Assembly (NCBI GenBank): GCA_914767885.1
Contig: CAJZBQ010000030.1
Location: 796,909 to 860,908, forward strand
Direction: 5' to 3'
DNA: 64,000 nt
Origin: Blepharisma stoltei
Lineage: Eukaryota; Ciliophora; Heterotrichea; Heterotrichida; Blepharismidae
The first letter of the stretch is position 1. Each line of letters starts with the position of its first letter. Position numbers and translations under genes: made by a program. This document shows positions 30,909-40,870 of this stretch, one piece after another. A model generated the notes under the pieces. It was not told where the DNA came from, ran no database searches, and saw only the letters and a program-made list of their open reading frames with translations.

Positions 30909-31560
30909 ACTCTTAGAGTTACGCCTTAGTGTGGAGAACTTTAAGATATTCAGCTTTTCGAAAATTAATTAACATAATTAACTTTAATTTCAACCTTTAA
31001 AAGTGGATGGAGGATTTCATTAATTAGATAAAAGAAAGCAGGCTAAGTAGCAAAGATATCGTTGAGAAAAGAAGCCTTACTGAATCAATAACGTTGTGAA
31101 TTTATTAAAATTCAAAATAAATGAAAAATGAATAAATAATTCAATTTATTTTCTAGTAAGCTAAATTAATAATAGGATAGATATATGATTATAACAATCT
31201 TGAAATAGAAATTAAGCTAGAAATATAAAGTAATAAATATAACCTTTTAGGATTCAAATAATTTTATTTTGAGTTCTAAATTAAACCTCAACACTTAAAA
31301 CAGTATATAAAATAAAGCATCAAAAAAATGCAAAAATCAAAACCCAGAATTAATGAAAATATTGTGCAGATGCTTTACTAGTAATAAGCTTCTTTAAGTT
31401 TTCAGTTGATGACCACTTAAAATAAGCTATAAGCTTAAAAAAAATATTAAGTCTATGAAATATCTAAATTCTCGAAAAAACTCCGGCTAAGTTTCAGTAA
31501 AAAAACTAAATAGTAAAAATCCAATTTCTGGCGTATAAAATATATTAAATTAAAGAGCTT
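30909..31560. other. AT-rich intergenic stretch
   Basis: About 650 bp between the divergent TBC and SAXO genes. No gene, inverted repeat or RNA recognised. Confidence 0.5.
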
Positions 31561-32748
31561 ATGGCATCTATCAGATATTTACTTGAATCACGAGGAGGCG
31601 AGTCTTTCCCAAGAAGAAACCCCAAAACATCTTCCTCAGCTTCCAGAGTTTCTTTAAGAAACCTTGAAAACCCAAACTTAAGAGATTTGCAGAGACTTAT
31701 CCGAGATTTTGACAGTAACTTACCTAAAAAATCCCCACAACTATCAAATACTATCCCCAAACAAATTTCAGAGACTTTATCACAGCCAATAAAAGACCCA
31801 CCTAGAGACTCTTTAAAACAGCCACCCAAAGACCGCCCAACAGAACTGGCAAAAGAAACAATAAATGAACCAATAAAAGACGATGGGAACAATTCGCAGT
31901 CTTTTGCTATAGAAGAAGACGTAATTGGAGAAGCCTTGGACAAAGCAGAAATAGAGTACACTTCTATTGAGGACTGTCCTTTAAGCCGCGATGATTTGCC
32001 AATTGTAGGAGAAGCTGAGCATGCTGTTGGTTACTGCTTTTGCCACCATTGTACATGTGGCCAGCACCGTTGTCCAGGTCTTGACATTCGTGAAGACCTT
32101 GCATCCCGATCAATATGAACAACTTCATATCGTCAAAATTTTAAGTCAAAGCTCTCTGACGCTCCTCCAAACCCTAATTTCGCTCCCAGTAATGCGAGTT
32201 GCTATAAGCCATCCTATAAAGATTTGACCACTACCCAGCGAAATGACTTCAAGCCTCCTCCTCTCACGCCTCCAAAAATCGAGAAAAATCCGAGCACCCC
32301 ACAATATCAGCTAAAACAGACAGCCCGAAGTTCTTATTCCCGAGATTTCCCTGACTGGAGATACGGGGCATTAATAAAAATCAAGCCTGATTCTTTACCT
32401 TACCGAGGCGGTATGTTGAGAGCTAACATTACGTCTACCTACACTGACTCTTTCAAACGTTTTGAAGAGCTTGATCAGCCTAAAAAGCGGACTTTTTCTA
32501 CAAGCTGCTTAACTGAAAGGACAGGAAACGGCCCGATCAGTTTGCTGAATAATTTTTCAGGAGAGACTACATCAAGAAGCGAGTATAAAAATTTGATTTC
32601 GAAGTCAAAATACCTTAATAAGAAAATTGAAAACAAGCAAGACGCTTCTCCGCAGAACAGCGTCCCAAGAGTGCATTTTACAACGAGCTACCAAAGCGAG
32701 TTTAAATCGAAACTTCATCCTTTTGGATTGGCAAGACATAGGGCTTAA
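31561..32748 (+). CDS. SAXO-family microtubule-stabilising protein
   Basis: 395 residues; a TGA Trp at 32116-32118. The family signature Cys/His cluster is present: CTCGQHRCPG followed by the first of several Mn-type repeats (TTSYRQNFK, TTTQRNDFKP, STYTDSFK, TTSYQSEFKSK). SAXO (FAM154) proteins bind and stabilise axonemal and basal-body microtubules through these repeats. The first 150 residues are low complexity and variable. It converges with the next gene (22 bp between stops). Confidence 0.82.
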
Positions 32749-32770
32749 ATGTAGATTTAAATAGATTAAT

Positions 32771-33757
32771 TTAATTTGAAAGCTTGCAAATAGACGCGCC
32801 TCGGTCGCTTGACAATGCATGCATGATTTTCAGTCCGTCAATGCTTGTGATTTTACTTTGATTTATTTTTCAAAATTTTAAAATTTCTGCTTTTGCTCGC
32901 CAAAAATCGAAAATTTGGTGGTCGATTATGGTTTCTAAGGAAGGGTTTTGCTTGAGTTCTGATAAAATGACTTTTTCACCTTTAAAGAAATCGTGAGGAA
33001 TTATTAGGTCTGAGTCGTAGTTTAGTAGCTGGAATATAGAAGCCTTTATTTTATTAAAATTGTTGATTTGGTCTGGGCTGCATGATAAGAGAGACGAGTT
33101 TATTCATTCTAAAATGCACTTAGCTTTGTATAGCTGAACTGCTTGAGCATCAGTATATCTAGGGCTTTCAATCAAAATAAGCTGATTAAAGCATTTAAGT
33201 GTGTCGTCATCTTGGATGATATTTTGCGCTTCTCTACAAACAACCCCAACCGCTTGTTGTCGACATACCTTTTTGTCAATCCCACAAATTGGGATTTTTT
33301 TTTTAAACTTATTCCTCAAATTCTCCAGAAAGCACATTTTAGCCTCTTCTTCAGTTTTATGGGCTTCAATTGTTTTTAAAATAGAGCTCTCAAACTTATT
33401 CTCATAAGCTGACTTAATGATTTTATACTGTGACAGCATGTCCTCTTGAACAATTGCATCAATTTTGCCTTCCAAAGCCACAGTGCTATTTGTGTCAGCT
33501 TTTTTTTTGCTTTTAATTACTTTTCCATACCTTACTCACAGCTCTTTAGCCTCCAAAATTGCATAATCAGCCTTTTCTTCAATACTCAATGCTTTAGTCG
33601 GCTGATCTTTATTTTCAAATGGTTCACTTGCCAATGTCGCCCTAAACACGGAGCTCTCATAATTCGCATTGACAAATTTAAAGAAAAAGCACCTCATCAG
33701 CGCATGTCTAAAAAGTCCCAAAAGTGCTTCTACAAGCTCAATAAACTCTTTTTCCAT
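32771..33757 (-). CDS. Unidentified helical protein
   Basis: 328 residues from ATG (33755-33757) to TAA (32771-32773), with at least three TGA codons as Trp (after AKEL, after CILE, and at LKFWKIN). Mostly helical and Lys/Glu-rich, with a Cys-containing middle (PICGIDKKVCRQQAVGVVCREAQ). I do not recognise a family. Its start faces that of delta-COP with 38 bp between, a likely shared promoter. Confidence 0.7.
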
Positions 33758-33795
33758 TTATCCCAAACCAATTTTAAATCATTCTCATAATTAAA

Positions 33796-34524
33796 ATGGT
33801 GGTAATATCTGCTGGCCTAGTCACCAAGAACGGGAGAATTCTGCTTGCACGACAGTTTTTAGAGATTTCCAAAGGACACATTGAAGGACTGCTGAATTCA
33901 TTTGTAAGGATGATTGATCCGAATGTCCAACACACTTTCATTGAAAATGAGTCGGCTCGCTTCGTGTATCTCCCATTCGAAGACCTATACCTTGTCCTCA
34001 CCACTTCTAAAGACAGCAATATCGTAGAAGACCTCGAGACCTTGCGTCTCCTGTCCAAAATAATCCAGCACTACTGTCCTTTTGGCTTAGACGAAGGCAA
34101 TATCTTGAAAAACTCCTTCGAAATCGTATGGGCATTTGACGACGTGATCTCCCAAGGCTACAGAGAAAGCATCACGCTAGCTCAGATGCTGACTTATTGT
34201 GAAATGGAAAGCGCTGAAGAAAAGCTGCATAAAGAAAAGCAAAAAGCACTGATGCAGGAAGCCAAAGAAGTCGCAAAAAGAAAACAGTCAGAGCTGGATA
34301 AGAAAAGAGCCGTAGAAGATAAAGAAAGGAAACGGGAAAGGAGAAGTGTCCAGGAAGAATCAGACTATATGACCAGACCAGACGTGCCAAATGTCCCGAG
34401 TCCTACTACAGTTTCGGTCACTGAAACTGTAAGCCAAATCAGTCCCCCTCAAGGTGCTTCTAAGAAGCCTGTCAAAGGTATGGTACTGGCGACGAAAGGC
34501 AAAAAAGGAAGAATTGATGCATAA
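33796..34524 (+). CDS. ARCN1: Coatomer delta-COP, longin half only
   Basis: 242 residues with close similarity to the N-terminal half of delta-COP: VVISAGLVTKNGRILLARQF, HIEGLLNSF, QHTFIENESARFVY, LYLVLTTSKDSNIVEDLETL, FEIVWAFDDVISQGYRE and LAQMLTYCEMESAEEKL, then a Lys/Glu/Arg-rich linker and a C-terminal LATKGKKGRIDA like the LGAKGK motif. The usual C-terminal mu-homology domain (about 240 residues) is absent: a TAA stop at 34522-34524 is followed within 41 bp by the stop of CDC14. In COPI it would pair with beta-COP through the longin domain. Confidence 0.85.
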   Translation: MVVISAGLVTKNGRILLARQFLEISKGHIEGLLNSFVRMIDPNVQHTFIENESARFVYLPFEDLYLVLTTSKDSNIVEDLETLRLLSKIIQHYCPFGLDEGNILKNSFEIVWAFDDVISQGYRESITLAQMLTYCEMESAEEKLHKEKQKALMQEAKEVAKRKQSELDKKRAVEDKERKRERRSVQEESDYMTRPDVPNVPSPTTVSVTETVSQISPPQGASKKPVKGMVLATKGKKGRIDA

Positions 34525-34565
34525 ATATAAGCTTTAAATTGAATATGTGTGCATTTAATTAAACA

Positions 34566-35810
34566 TTAGTTGTACTGTGAAACTAAGTCACGCAGCGGGG
34601 TTGCAGATCGGTTGCCTAGCAAGTAATTGAAAGGGGTTACAGGTCTTTCGACGTTTTGGATCATTTTGGATATGTCGACGATAGGAGAAGAAAGCCGGTT
34701 ACTTTCTCCTGGAGATGTCATAGCACAGCGAGATCTTTTGGCTGAGAGAAGCCGGATAGCTTGGCCATGGTCGCCGAGGACTGATTTTTTCATATCGTCT
34801 GAGGAGTAGCAAGATATGTTTTCAATGTTGTTTAGTTTCTTTTCATAGTCAAGCAAAAATTGCTGCTGAGGGCCGAGGATTGAGCCTGGTCTGCAGATTC
34901 GGCACCATGCGATAAAATCTTCGGCAGGAAATCGGTATTTCTTTATTATATAGCAGCCGATTAAAGTACCAGTTCTGCCAAGGCCAGCTTTACAATGGAC
35001 AGCAACAGCTCCAGACTCATCTTCTATAATCGCAATAAACCTATTCACGATTTCGTCTGAAGGACAGCTTCCGTCAAGGAAGAAAAGGTCATAATGCCGT
35101 ATCCCAGCCGCCTTGAATTTTTCTTCTTCATAGGTTTTATTGTTAAGCCTGATTACGGCAGTCACATTCATATTATTGAATAAGTCGACAAAGTCCTCAG
35201 GCTTGTAACTGTACCAGTTTTCCTCAGTCGGAGAGTCTGTAGGACTGCCAAACGCCAAAAGTTTCCCTGGCAAAATCCAGTTCATGTCACCGTTTTCCAC
35301 TTTTTCTCGGAATTCATAGAATTTGACGTCAAACCGATGAAAATTGAACCAATTCAGCTGCATTGCGAGTTCCAGGCCTCTTAAGCAGTGAAGGATTGTG
35401 CAGAAATAATAGCATGGCCCCATGCTAGCATCTCGAAAAGGAAGAAAATCAGGCTGAGAAGCAAAAGGCCTCCAGGCTTCACTTGCAGATTTCCGCAAGA
35501 TAATGATTTGGAAAGCGCCCATCAAATAGGCTGCATTGGCACGTTTTTCATCTTTTACGCTGCTGTAATGATAAATTTTGTGATTAATGTACTTAGGGTC
35601 TTTTAATAATTTATCTAGCTGGTAGCAGAATCTGTAGGTCATTGCAAGGTTTAAAGGACCAAAGTCCTCACAAAAAGCTTCGTACTGGAGTTCCTACGTG
35701 AATATTACGCTGTCTACACACACGAAAAAGGAAAGTGGCTTGTTTCGAGGAGGGTAGCGGTCACTAATCCAGAATAGTCGATCTTTTATGATTTCAATTG
35801 GGTTGCTCAT
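34566..35810 (-). CDS. CDC14: CDC14 dual-specificity phosphatase
   Basis: 409 residues after removal of one 15-nt intron. N-terminal half: FVCVDSELQYEAFCEDFGPLNLAM and DEKRANAAYLMGAFQI; the catalytic half: ENGDMNWILPGKLLAFGSP, VTAVIRLNNKTYEEEKF, DLFFLDGSCPSDEI, the P-loop HCKAGLGRTG and ICRPGSILGPQQQFL. CDC14 removes phosphate from CDK sites at mitotic exit and in cilia. A Ser/Arg-rich tail follows the domain. Stop TAA 34566-34568, convergent with delta-COP. Confidence 0.93.
35694..35708 (-). other. 15-nt intron in CDC14
   Basis: Minus-strand GTAATATTCACGTAG. Removal deletes an in-frame TAG and joins FVCVDS to ELQYEAF, which matches CDC14 (CIDNELEYENF in animals). Confidence 0.9.
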
Positions 35811-36443
35811 ATTGACAGATAATTTAAATAATTCCGTTAATTTTGAGTCTTGAAATTAATCCATAAAAAGATGGAAATTTATATGAATTTTTATAAGTAA
35901 TACGATTTTCTTATAAACCACGAAATTGATCAAATTTTAATAGCATATGATGCTTTATTATACTAAAGTTTTATTTACTCTCACATTAGCAAAACCATTT
36001 TTGGGAAAAAAAACTCATTTGTAGCAAAATATGAATATCTATGTAAAAAAAATTTATATATAATTAATCACTGCTGTACTGGGATTAATAGGGTAATATA
36101 TTAATTTAAACGGTTTGAGTTCTAAAATTGAATTTTTTATTAAACAGATTTAGATTTCTTAAAATTTATATAAATTTTTTAAAAATAAATCCATTCTATT
36201 ACAGTTAGCCAAGATAGATGGAAATTAGGTTTTTATTTTATATTAATACTTAGGCTAGCAAGTATAAAGAAAATTTAAATATTTTTGGCAGCAAAATAAT
36301 GCATAAAGAAAAAAATTTGAAATATTACTTATTCAATTAAACTTTCATTAACATTTGTGCCCTGAAAGAAAGTCAAGATCATTTTTTCTTATACTCATAG
36401 CAATATTTTAGCTAATTTAAAGGATTATTAGAAAATAATAAAT
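35811..36443. other. AT-rich intergenic stretch
   Basis: About 630 bp between divergent CDC14 and arrestin-like genes. No repeat with clear ends or RNA gene recognised. Confidence 0.5.
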
Positions 36444-37529
36444 ATGGAAGATTCAATAAGTACAAGTGATACATTCCTAGTTGATGACCGATCGGCTCGT
36501 GAGAGTCAAAATTACCAATTTCTGCATATAAGTCTCGATAGTTTGTTCTTTACAGCAGGCGACAATCTATCCGGAGATATTTTGCTCAATCTCTCATCCA
36601 GAAACTCCCCATCCTTAGTTTCCCTTAAAGTTCTTGGCATTGAGTCTGTTAAGGTAATAAAGCCAAACGGCCAAACAGCTGAAGAACAAAAATGTATATT
36701 TAAAGTGGACTCCAAATTGCAGCAATGGGCTGAAAACACCCCAAGTGGGCAGTTCAGTTTTCCATTTACCTTTAAAACTCCTCAATTCTCTCCAGCGTCT
36801 TTCAGCTTTTCCTCAACAGACCCTGAAGGCAACCAGATCTTTGCAAAAGTAGAATACACAATAACCGCAGAATTTATATCCCAAGACCAGATAATTATTT
36901 CTTCTCAGAAAGAAATAACTCTCCGTAACAAAAATAGTCGGCTGCCTATTAAAAAGACGGTAAGTGCCCACCAAGCGATAAAGTCATGCTTCTGCTTCTC
37001 TCAGGGGTACTCAACAATTACCCTGGCTAATGAAATGTCAGAACATTCCACAATTGGCCAGTTATCGAATTTTAAGATTGACCTTAAAGACAGCTTGCCA
37101 GTTTCGCCAATTAGTATGGTCGTGCAGGTGATTTTTGATATAAATTTAACGATTCCTGGGGACAAAGAGTATTTTTACTCCACTATTGTGACGAGGATTA
37201 TGCCAAATATAAAACATGAAGGGATAAATATGGCTGGGCTCAGGTTTGAAGCAGATTTGGATAAAATTCTGTATGGAGACAACCCATGCAGCAATGATGG
37301 ATCTTTGTTTAAAGCTGAATACAAAGCTCAAGTTTTTGTGCTTTATAATGTGGGCTGCAGGACAAAGAAGGTTCAGGCTGAGCTAGATCTACATGTGAAC
37401 CCCAGGATTTATGAAGGGGAAGAATTAAGGCTCCCCAATAGATGGAGTCCGAGATTTGGACCTATCACCAATCTCATCGTGGAGAACACGAAACTGATAA
37501 ATGATGAGAAAAACTGGAAATCAGCTTAA
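36444..37529 (+). CDS. Arrestin-fold (alpha-arrestin-like) protein
   Basis: 361 residues without interruption. The N-terminal arrestin fold is indicated by FTAGDNLSGDILLNLSS, SLVSLKVLGIESVKV, GQFSFPFTFKTPQFSPASF and AKVEYTITAEF; the second half has HSTIGQLSNFKIDLKD, VVQVIFDINLTIPGDK and AEYKAQVFVLYNVGC, an arrestin C-domain pattern. Alpha-arrestins act as adaptors for membrane-protein trafficking. No PPxY motif is seen. Confidence 0.7.
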   Translation: MEDSISTSDTFLVDDRSARESQNYQFLHISLDSLFFTAGDNLSGDILLNLSSRNSPSLVSLKVLGIESVKVIKPNGQTAEEQKCIFKVDSKLQQWAENTPSGQFSFPFTFKTPQFSPASFSFSSTDPEGNQIFAKVEYTITAEFISQDQIIISSQKEITLRNKNSRLPIKKTVSAHQAIKSCFCFSQGYSTITLANEMSEHSTIGQLSNFKIDLKDSLPVSPISMVVQVIFDINLTIPGDKEYFYSTIVTRIMPNIKHEGINMAGLRFEADLDKILYGDNPCSNDGSLFKAEYKAQVFVLYNVGCRTKKVQAELDLHVNPRIYEGEELRLPNRWSPRFGPITNLIVENTKLINDEKNWKSA

Positions 37530-37606
37530 AATATTTAATATCATGAATTAATTATGCATATTTGCAAATTATTATTAAATATTTTCAGGGTTTATTTATT
37601 AAGACT

Positions 37607-38105
37607 AGTTCTCATCTTTTAAATTGAAAGAAAAAAATCCATTCCAATTTAAAGGGGGATTAACACAAAATATTTTTTATAGAAAAGCTTATTCATAAAT
37701 TTCTAAATTGAAAAGATCACTTTTTTAATTAGTATTATCTGTTGCACATATTTCTTAATGTACAAGGCATGTGGGAAATTTCCAACATGTCAAAAAAGAT
37801 TCCACATATGAAGCCTGCATTTATGCAAGACTTCACATGTGAATTTTTTTTGACATGTGAGAAATTTCTCACATGCCTTGTACATTAAGAAATATGTGCA
37901 ATAGATTATATTCTATTTCGCTCCCAGTTTAAAATCGAACATATTCTGGCAAATTTCTGTTTGATTCCATTAAATTTATATTAAGCTATTTTTATAGAAA
38001 TTATTATTTTACTAATAAAAATAAAAATTCTATTTTTATTTAAAAGGCTTGATTTACCAAAAATAGAAATTTTGCGTATATTTTATTTATATATAAAGGG
38101 GGAGT
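37607..38105. mobile_element. Probable MITE-2-like element
   Basis: TA at 37606-37607 and 38105-38106. Left end TTCTCATCTTTTAAATTGAA, right end (inverted) TATAAAGGGGGAGT; an inner CCAATTTAAAGGGGGATTAA occurs at about 37655. It encloses the 160-bp palindrome. Boundaries are less certain because no gene frame constrains them. Confidence 0.5.
37742..37901. repeat. 160-bp near-perfect palindrome
   Basis: Outer arms of 41 nt (TTGCACATATTTCTTAATGT at 37742 and the inverse ending at 37901) differ at very few positions; inner arms ACATGTCAAAAAA / TTTTTTTTGACATGT and CACATATGAAG / CTTCACATGTG continue the hairpin to a loop of about 20 nt. Confidence 0.8.
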
Positions 38106-38162
38106 AAAAATTTTTGCTATAATACTAAAGCAATTTCCTAATTTTGTAATTTTAATTATAAA

Positions 38163-40760
38163 ATGTCACGTAGAATGGGTTATAGATTCCTCACCCCACG
38201 GCGAGCCGAAGTTACACGACGAATAGGAGAATCTGCAGAAGGACCTTTTACCTCAAGTGAAAGCAACTATTCTGCCTTTAAAGTTGGTATAAAGCATGCG
38301 AAAAATGCTTTGAGTTCAGCTTGTTCAAGTTTTTGAAAATATATTTTTCCTCCCGCTCAAATCGGAGTAATTTCTCGAGATGCTTTTTCTAGTCTGAAGA
38401 AAATTCAGCCCATTTCTGAGTTCATTGAAGACAGCATTCCACAGCCAAAGCCTCTTCATATAGACACAGGGACTTTGCCCCCTACTCCAGGAAGATTTGA
38501 AATCAGCGATTCTGCTTTTAAAAGACCAATTGAAGAAATCACGCCTTATCAGACAAAAAGACTGAAAAAAGAAGAAAATATTGCTCCTAGTGTAGTGAAT
38601 TCAGAAAAACCGTCCGTTGTGAATGAGCCTTTTAAACAAGCTGTGCCGGAAAATAAAATAAAAATTCCTCCGTGAAAGAAGATGCAAATTCGGGTAGGAG
38701 AAAGGCAGATAAAAAACTTTCCGGTAGTGAAAAGTGAGAATATTAAGCCAGTAAAAACTGAAGAAAATTTGCCTGTGCTTAAATTGGAAAATACAAAAAC
38801 AGAAAAAGAAATCGCAAAGGTAGAAGAAATAGTCAAGAAAGAAGAGAAATCTAGCCCCTTCAGCTATATGAAGATTAGAATTCTATAAAAAAATCATATT
38901 TATTTATTAAATTTTATTGCAGTGCTTTGAATATTTATTTTCAGTATATTTCTTTTAATATAAAATCAATTATAAAGTTTTATTTATTTTTCATACTTGC
39001 TCTTTAAAACCAGGGAAAAAAAAGTATTTCATTCAATATTAAAAGCAAGATGGCATAAGAGAGTAAGGCACCTGAAGTTTTAATAATCAAAGAAGAATTT
39101 AAACCAGTTCCATTGCCAAGCATACAAGATGACAAGGAAAAGCCTTCAGAAGAAACAAGCCCAGAATCAGAAAGCCAAAAAATAAAAGAGCCGTTATCAC
39201 CTACAATGAGTTTCGGCGACCAATCACAAAATCCAGACACACTTTCCCAAACACCTAAAAAACTAAATGACTCAAGCCAAAATTCATTTTACATCAAAGA
39301 AAATAAAGAACTTGAAAAAATTGCTGAAGAAAAAACTGAAGATGTCGTCAAAACAGAGCGCTCAACCCCCAAATTTGACAAAGAAATCAAAGACGATGAA
39401 ACATCTAAAAAACTGGTCGAAAACGCTGTGAAATTTGATGTTCCTATTAAAATTGATCCTCTGATTAAAAACCCTTTTGAAGATGTAAGCAAAGAAAAGA
39501 ATCCATTTATAAGTAAAACAATAGATGCAACAGTAAAGCCAAAGGAAAACGAAAAACCAACTGAAGCAGCTATGGTTGAAGAGCGTCATGAGCCTCCAAA
39601 ATTCAACCCCCCTCCTGCTGTGTCAAATCCTTTTTTGTCATCGTCAACTTTAACTACAACACATAGCACAACCGACCAGGTAAAGCCATTATTTGTATTT
39701 GGTTCAAATCCCAGTTCTTCAACGACTCAAAATAACCCTATTCCTAACCCTTTTGGTCAGCCTCCAGCTTCTTCTCAAAATCCTTTTGCAACTGCAAATA
39801 ATCCATTTTCAACATCAATACCCACAGCACCAATTCAATTTGGCCAGTCTATGCCCCCTGCTTCCTCATCAATTCCTAACCCCTTTGGAAGTTCAATAAA
39901 TCCCCCATCAATATCAGCCCCAAACCCATTTGCAAGCTCTACCAATCCTCCTAGTATCTCTATGCCAAATAATCCATTTCAGCCTACTTCTCAGTCTTCC
40001 ACTATATCTCCTATAGCTTATCAGGTTCCTTCTCAGCCTCTAGCTGTATCGCCTTATTCTTAAATTGCATTAAATTAAGTATTTAAGGTTTCTAATGCCA
40101 CACTTACATAATAGGGACTAAAGTCAAAATAGTGACGTCACAAGCATTTCAAATCCAAAAAGTCGACTGTCAAAAATAAACTTCCAATCCACCAACAGCG
40201 TCTCTCATCCGGCGTGATGCCGTTGCCTTTGCTTGACTTAGCTCCATCACTTGCTCTGCCTAAGGAGCACCATTCTCAGGTATTTTAAGTGAAAAACTTT
40301 GAATCTCTTCATTGCCATTAGAGTACGTACCCTAATCCTATCAGCAAGAGTTCAACCGCTATTGCTGTACAGAAGTTCTCTAGGAAAACCAAATCCCATA
40401 AATAAAACTCCATGAAGGAGAAAAATTAGCAGAGCTAATTTCTCTTGAACTGAACGCCATTTATTTATGCTGCATCTCTCGCCTTATCAGTCTTCCTTTG
40501 GAAACACCCAACCTCCTTTTCCTAGCACCCAATCAAATTTTAATCAAAATTTCCAGACTGGGAATAATATTCCAAATCGGCCCAATTTTCCTGCAAACAC
40601 AAATTACGATATGGATATGGGAGGTAGCCGAGCTCCAGAAATTTCAAATCCTTTTGGAAATCAGCCGTTTCCTCAAAATTCCGCACCGATCCAAGGTACA
40701 TTTAATATTGGTGCTTTGCCTAACAACAATAGGAAGATTTTGCGAGCAAAGCGTCCTTAA
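38163..40760 (+). CDS. FG/NPFG nucleoporin of the Nup153/Nup1 type, interrupted by two inserts
   Basis: The N-terminus is basic and amphipathic (MSRRMGYRFLTPRRAEVTRR). A long charged region follows (Trp from TGA after IKIPP), then many NPFG, NPFA, FGSS and FGQ repeats, and a basic end TFNIGALPNNNRKILRAKRP like the importin-binding tail of Nup153, POM121 and Nup1. The first part ends at TAA 38886-38888; removal of 38877-39064 between TAs gives YMKIKAPEVLIIKEEF and continues. SINE-C copy 4 (40056-40485) splits the repeat region; removal gives AVSPYQSSFGN. The repeats bind karyopherins such as the importin beta coded in this window. Confidence 0.75.
38877..39064. mobile_element. Probable IES (188 bp) in the nucleoporin gene
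   Basis: The downstream open frame lacks a usable ATG (an ATG GCA TAA precedes it). Excision between TA 38876-38877 and TA 39064-39065 joins both halves in frame. No inverted repeats are obvious, so a two-gene reading remains possible. Confidence 0.5.
40056..40485 (-). mobile_element. SINE-C copy 4 (IES in the nucleoporin gene)
   Basis: Flanked by exact TCGCCTTAT (40049-40057 and 40479-40487) with an internal TA. Shows the family features: minus-strand head AATAAATGGCGTTCAGTTCA, AGCAGAGCTAATTTCTC stem, plus-strand GTTCAACCGCTATTGCTGTA, tail TTAAGTATTTAAGG. Removal of 430 bp restores the frame. Confidence 0.9.
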
Positions 40761-40870
40761 GTGTATGTAATTTAATTAACGGAGTCTAAATTATACCGAT
40801 TGTTATAAATCCAATATCTTTATTTAAGCCATATTTAGCTTCAACACTCAGTCTATCAGAATATAAATTA

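Larger units (their letters stand above)
37530..38162. other. Intergenic region holding a MITE-2-like element and a long palindrome
   Basis: 630 bp between the arrestin-like and nucleoporin genes, almost fully filled by the element at 37607-38105. Confidence 0.5.
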
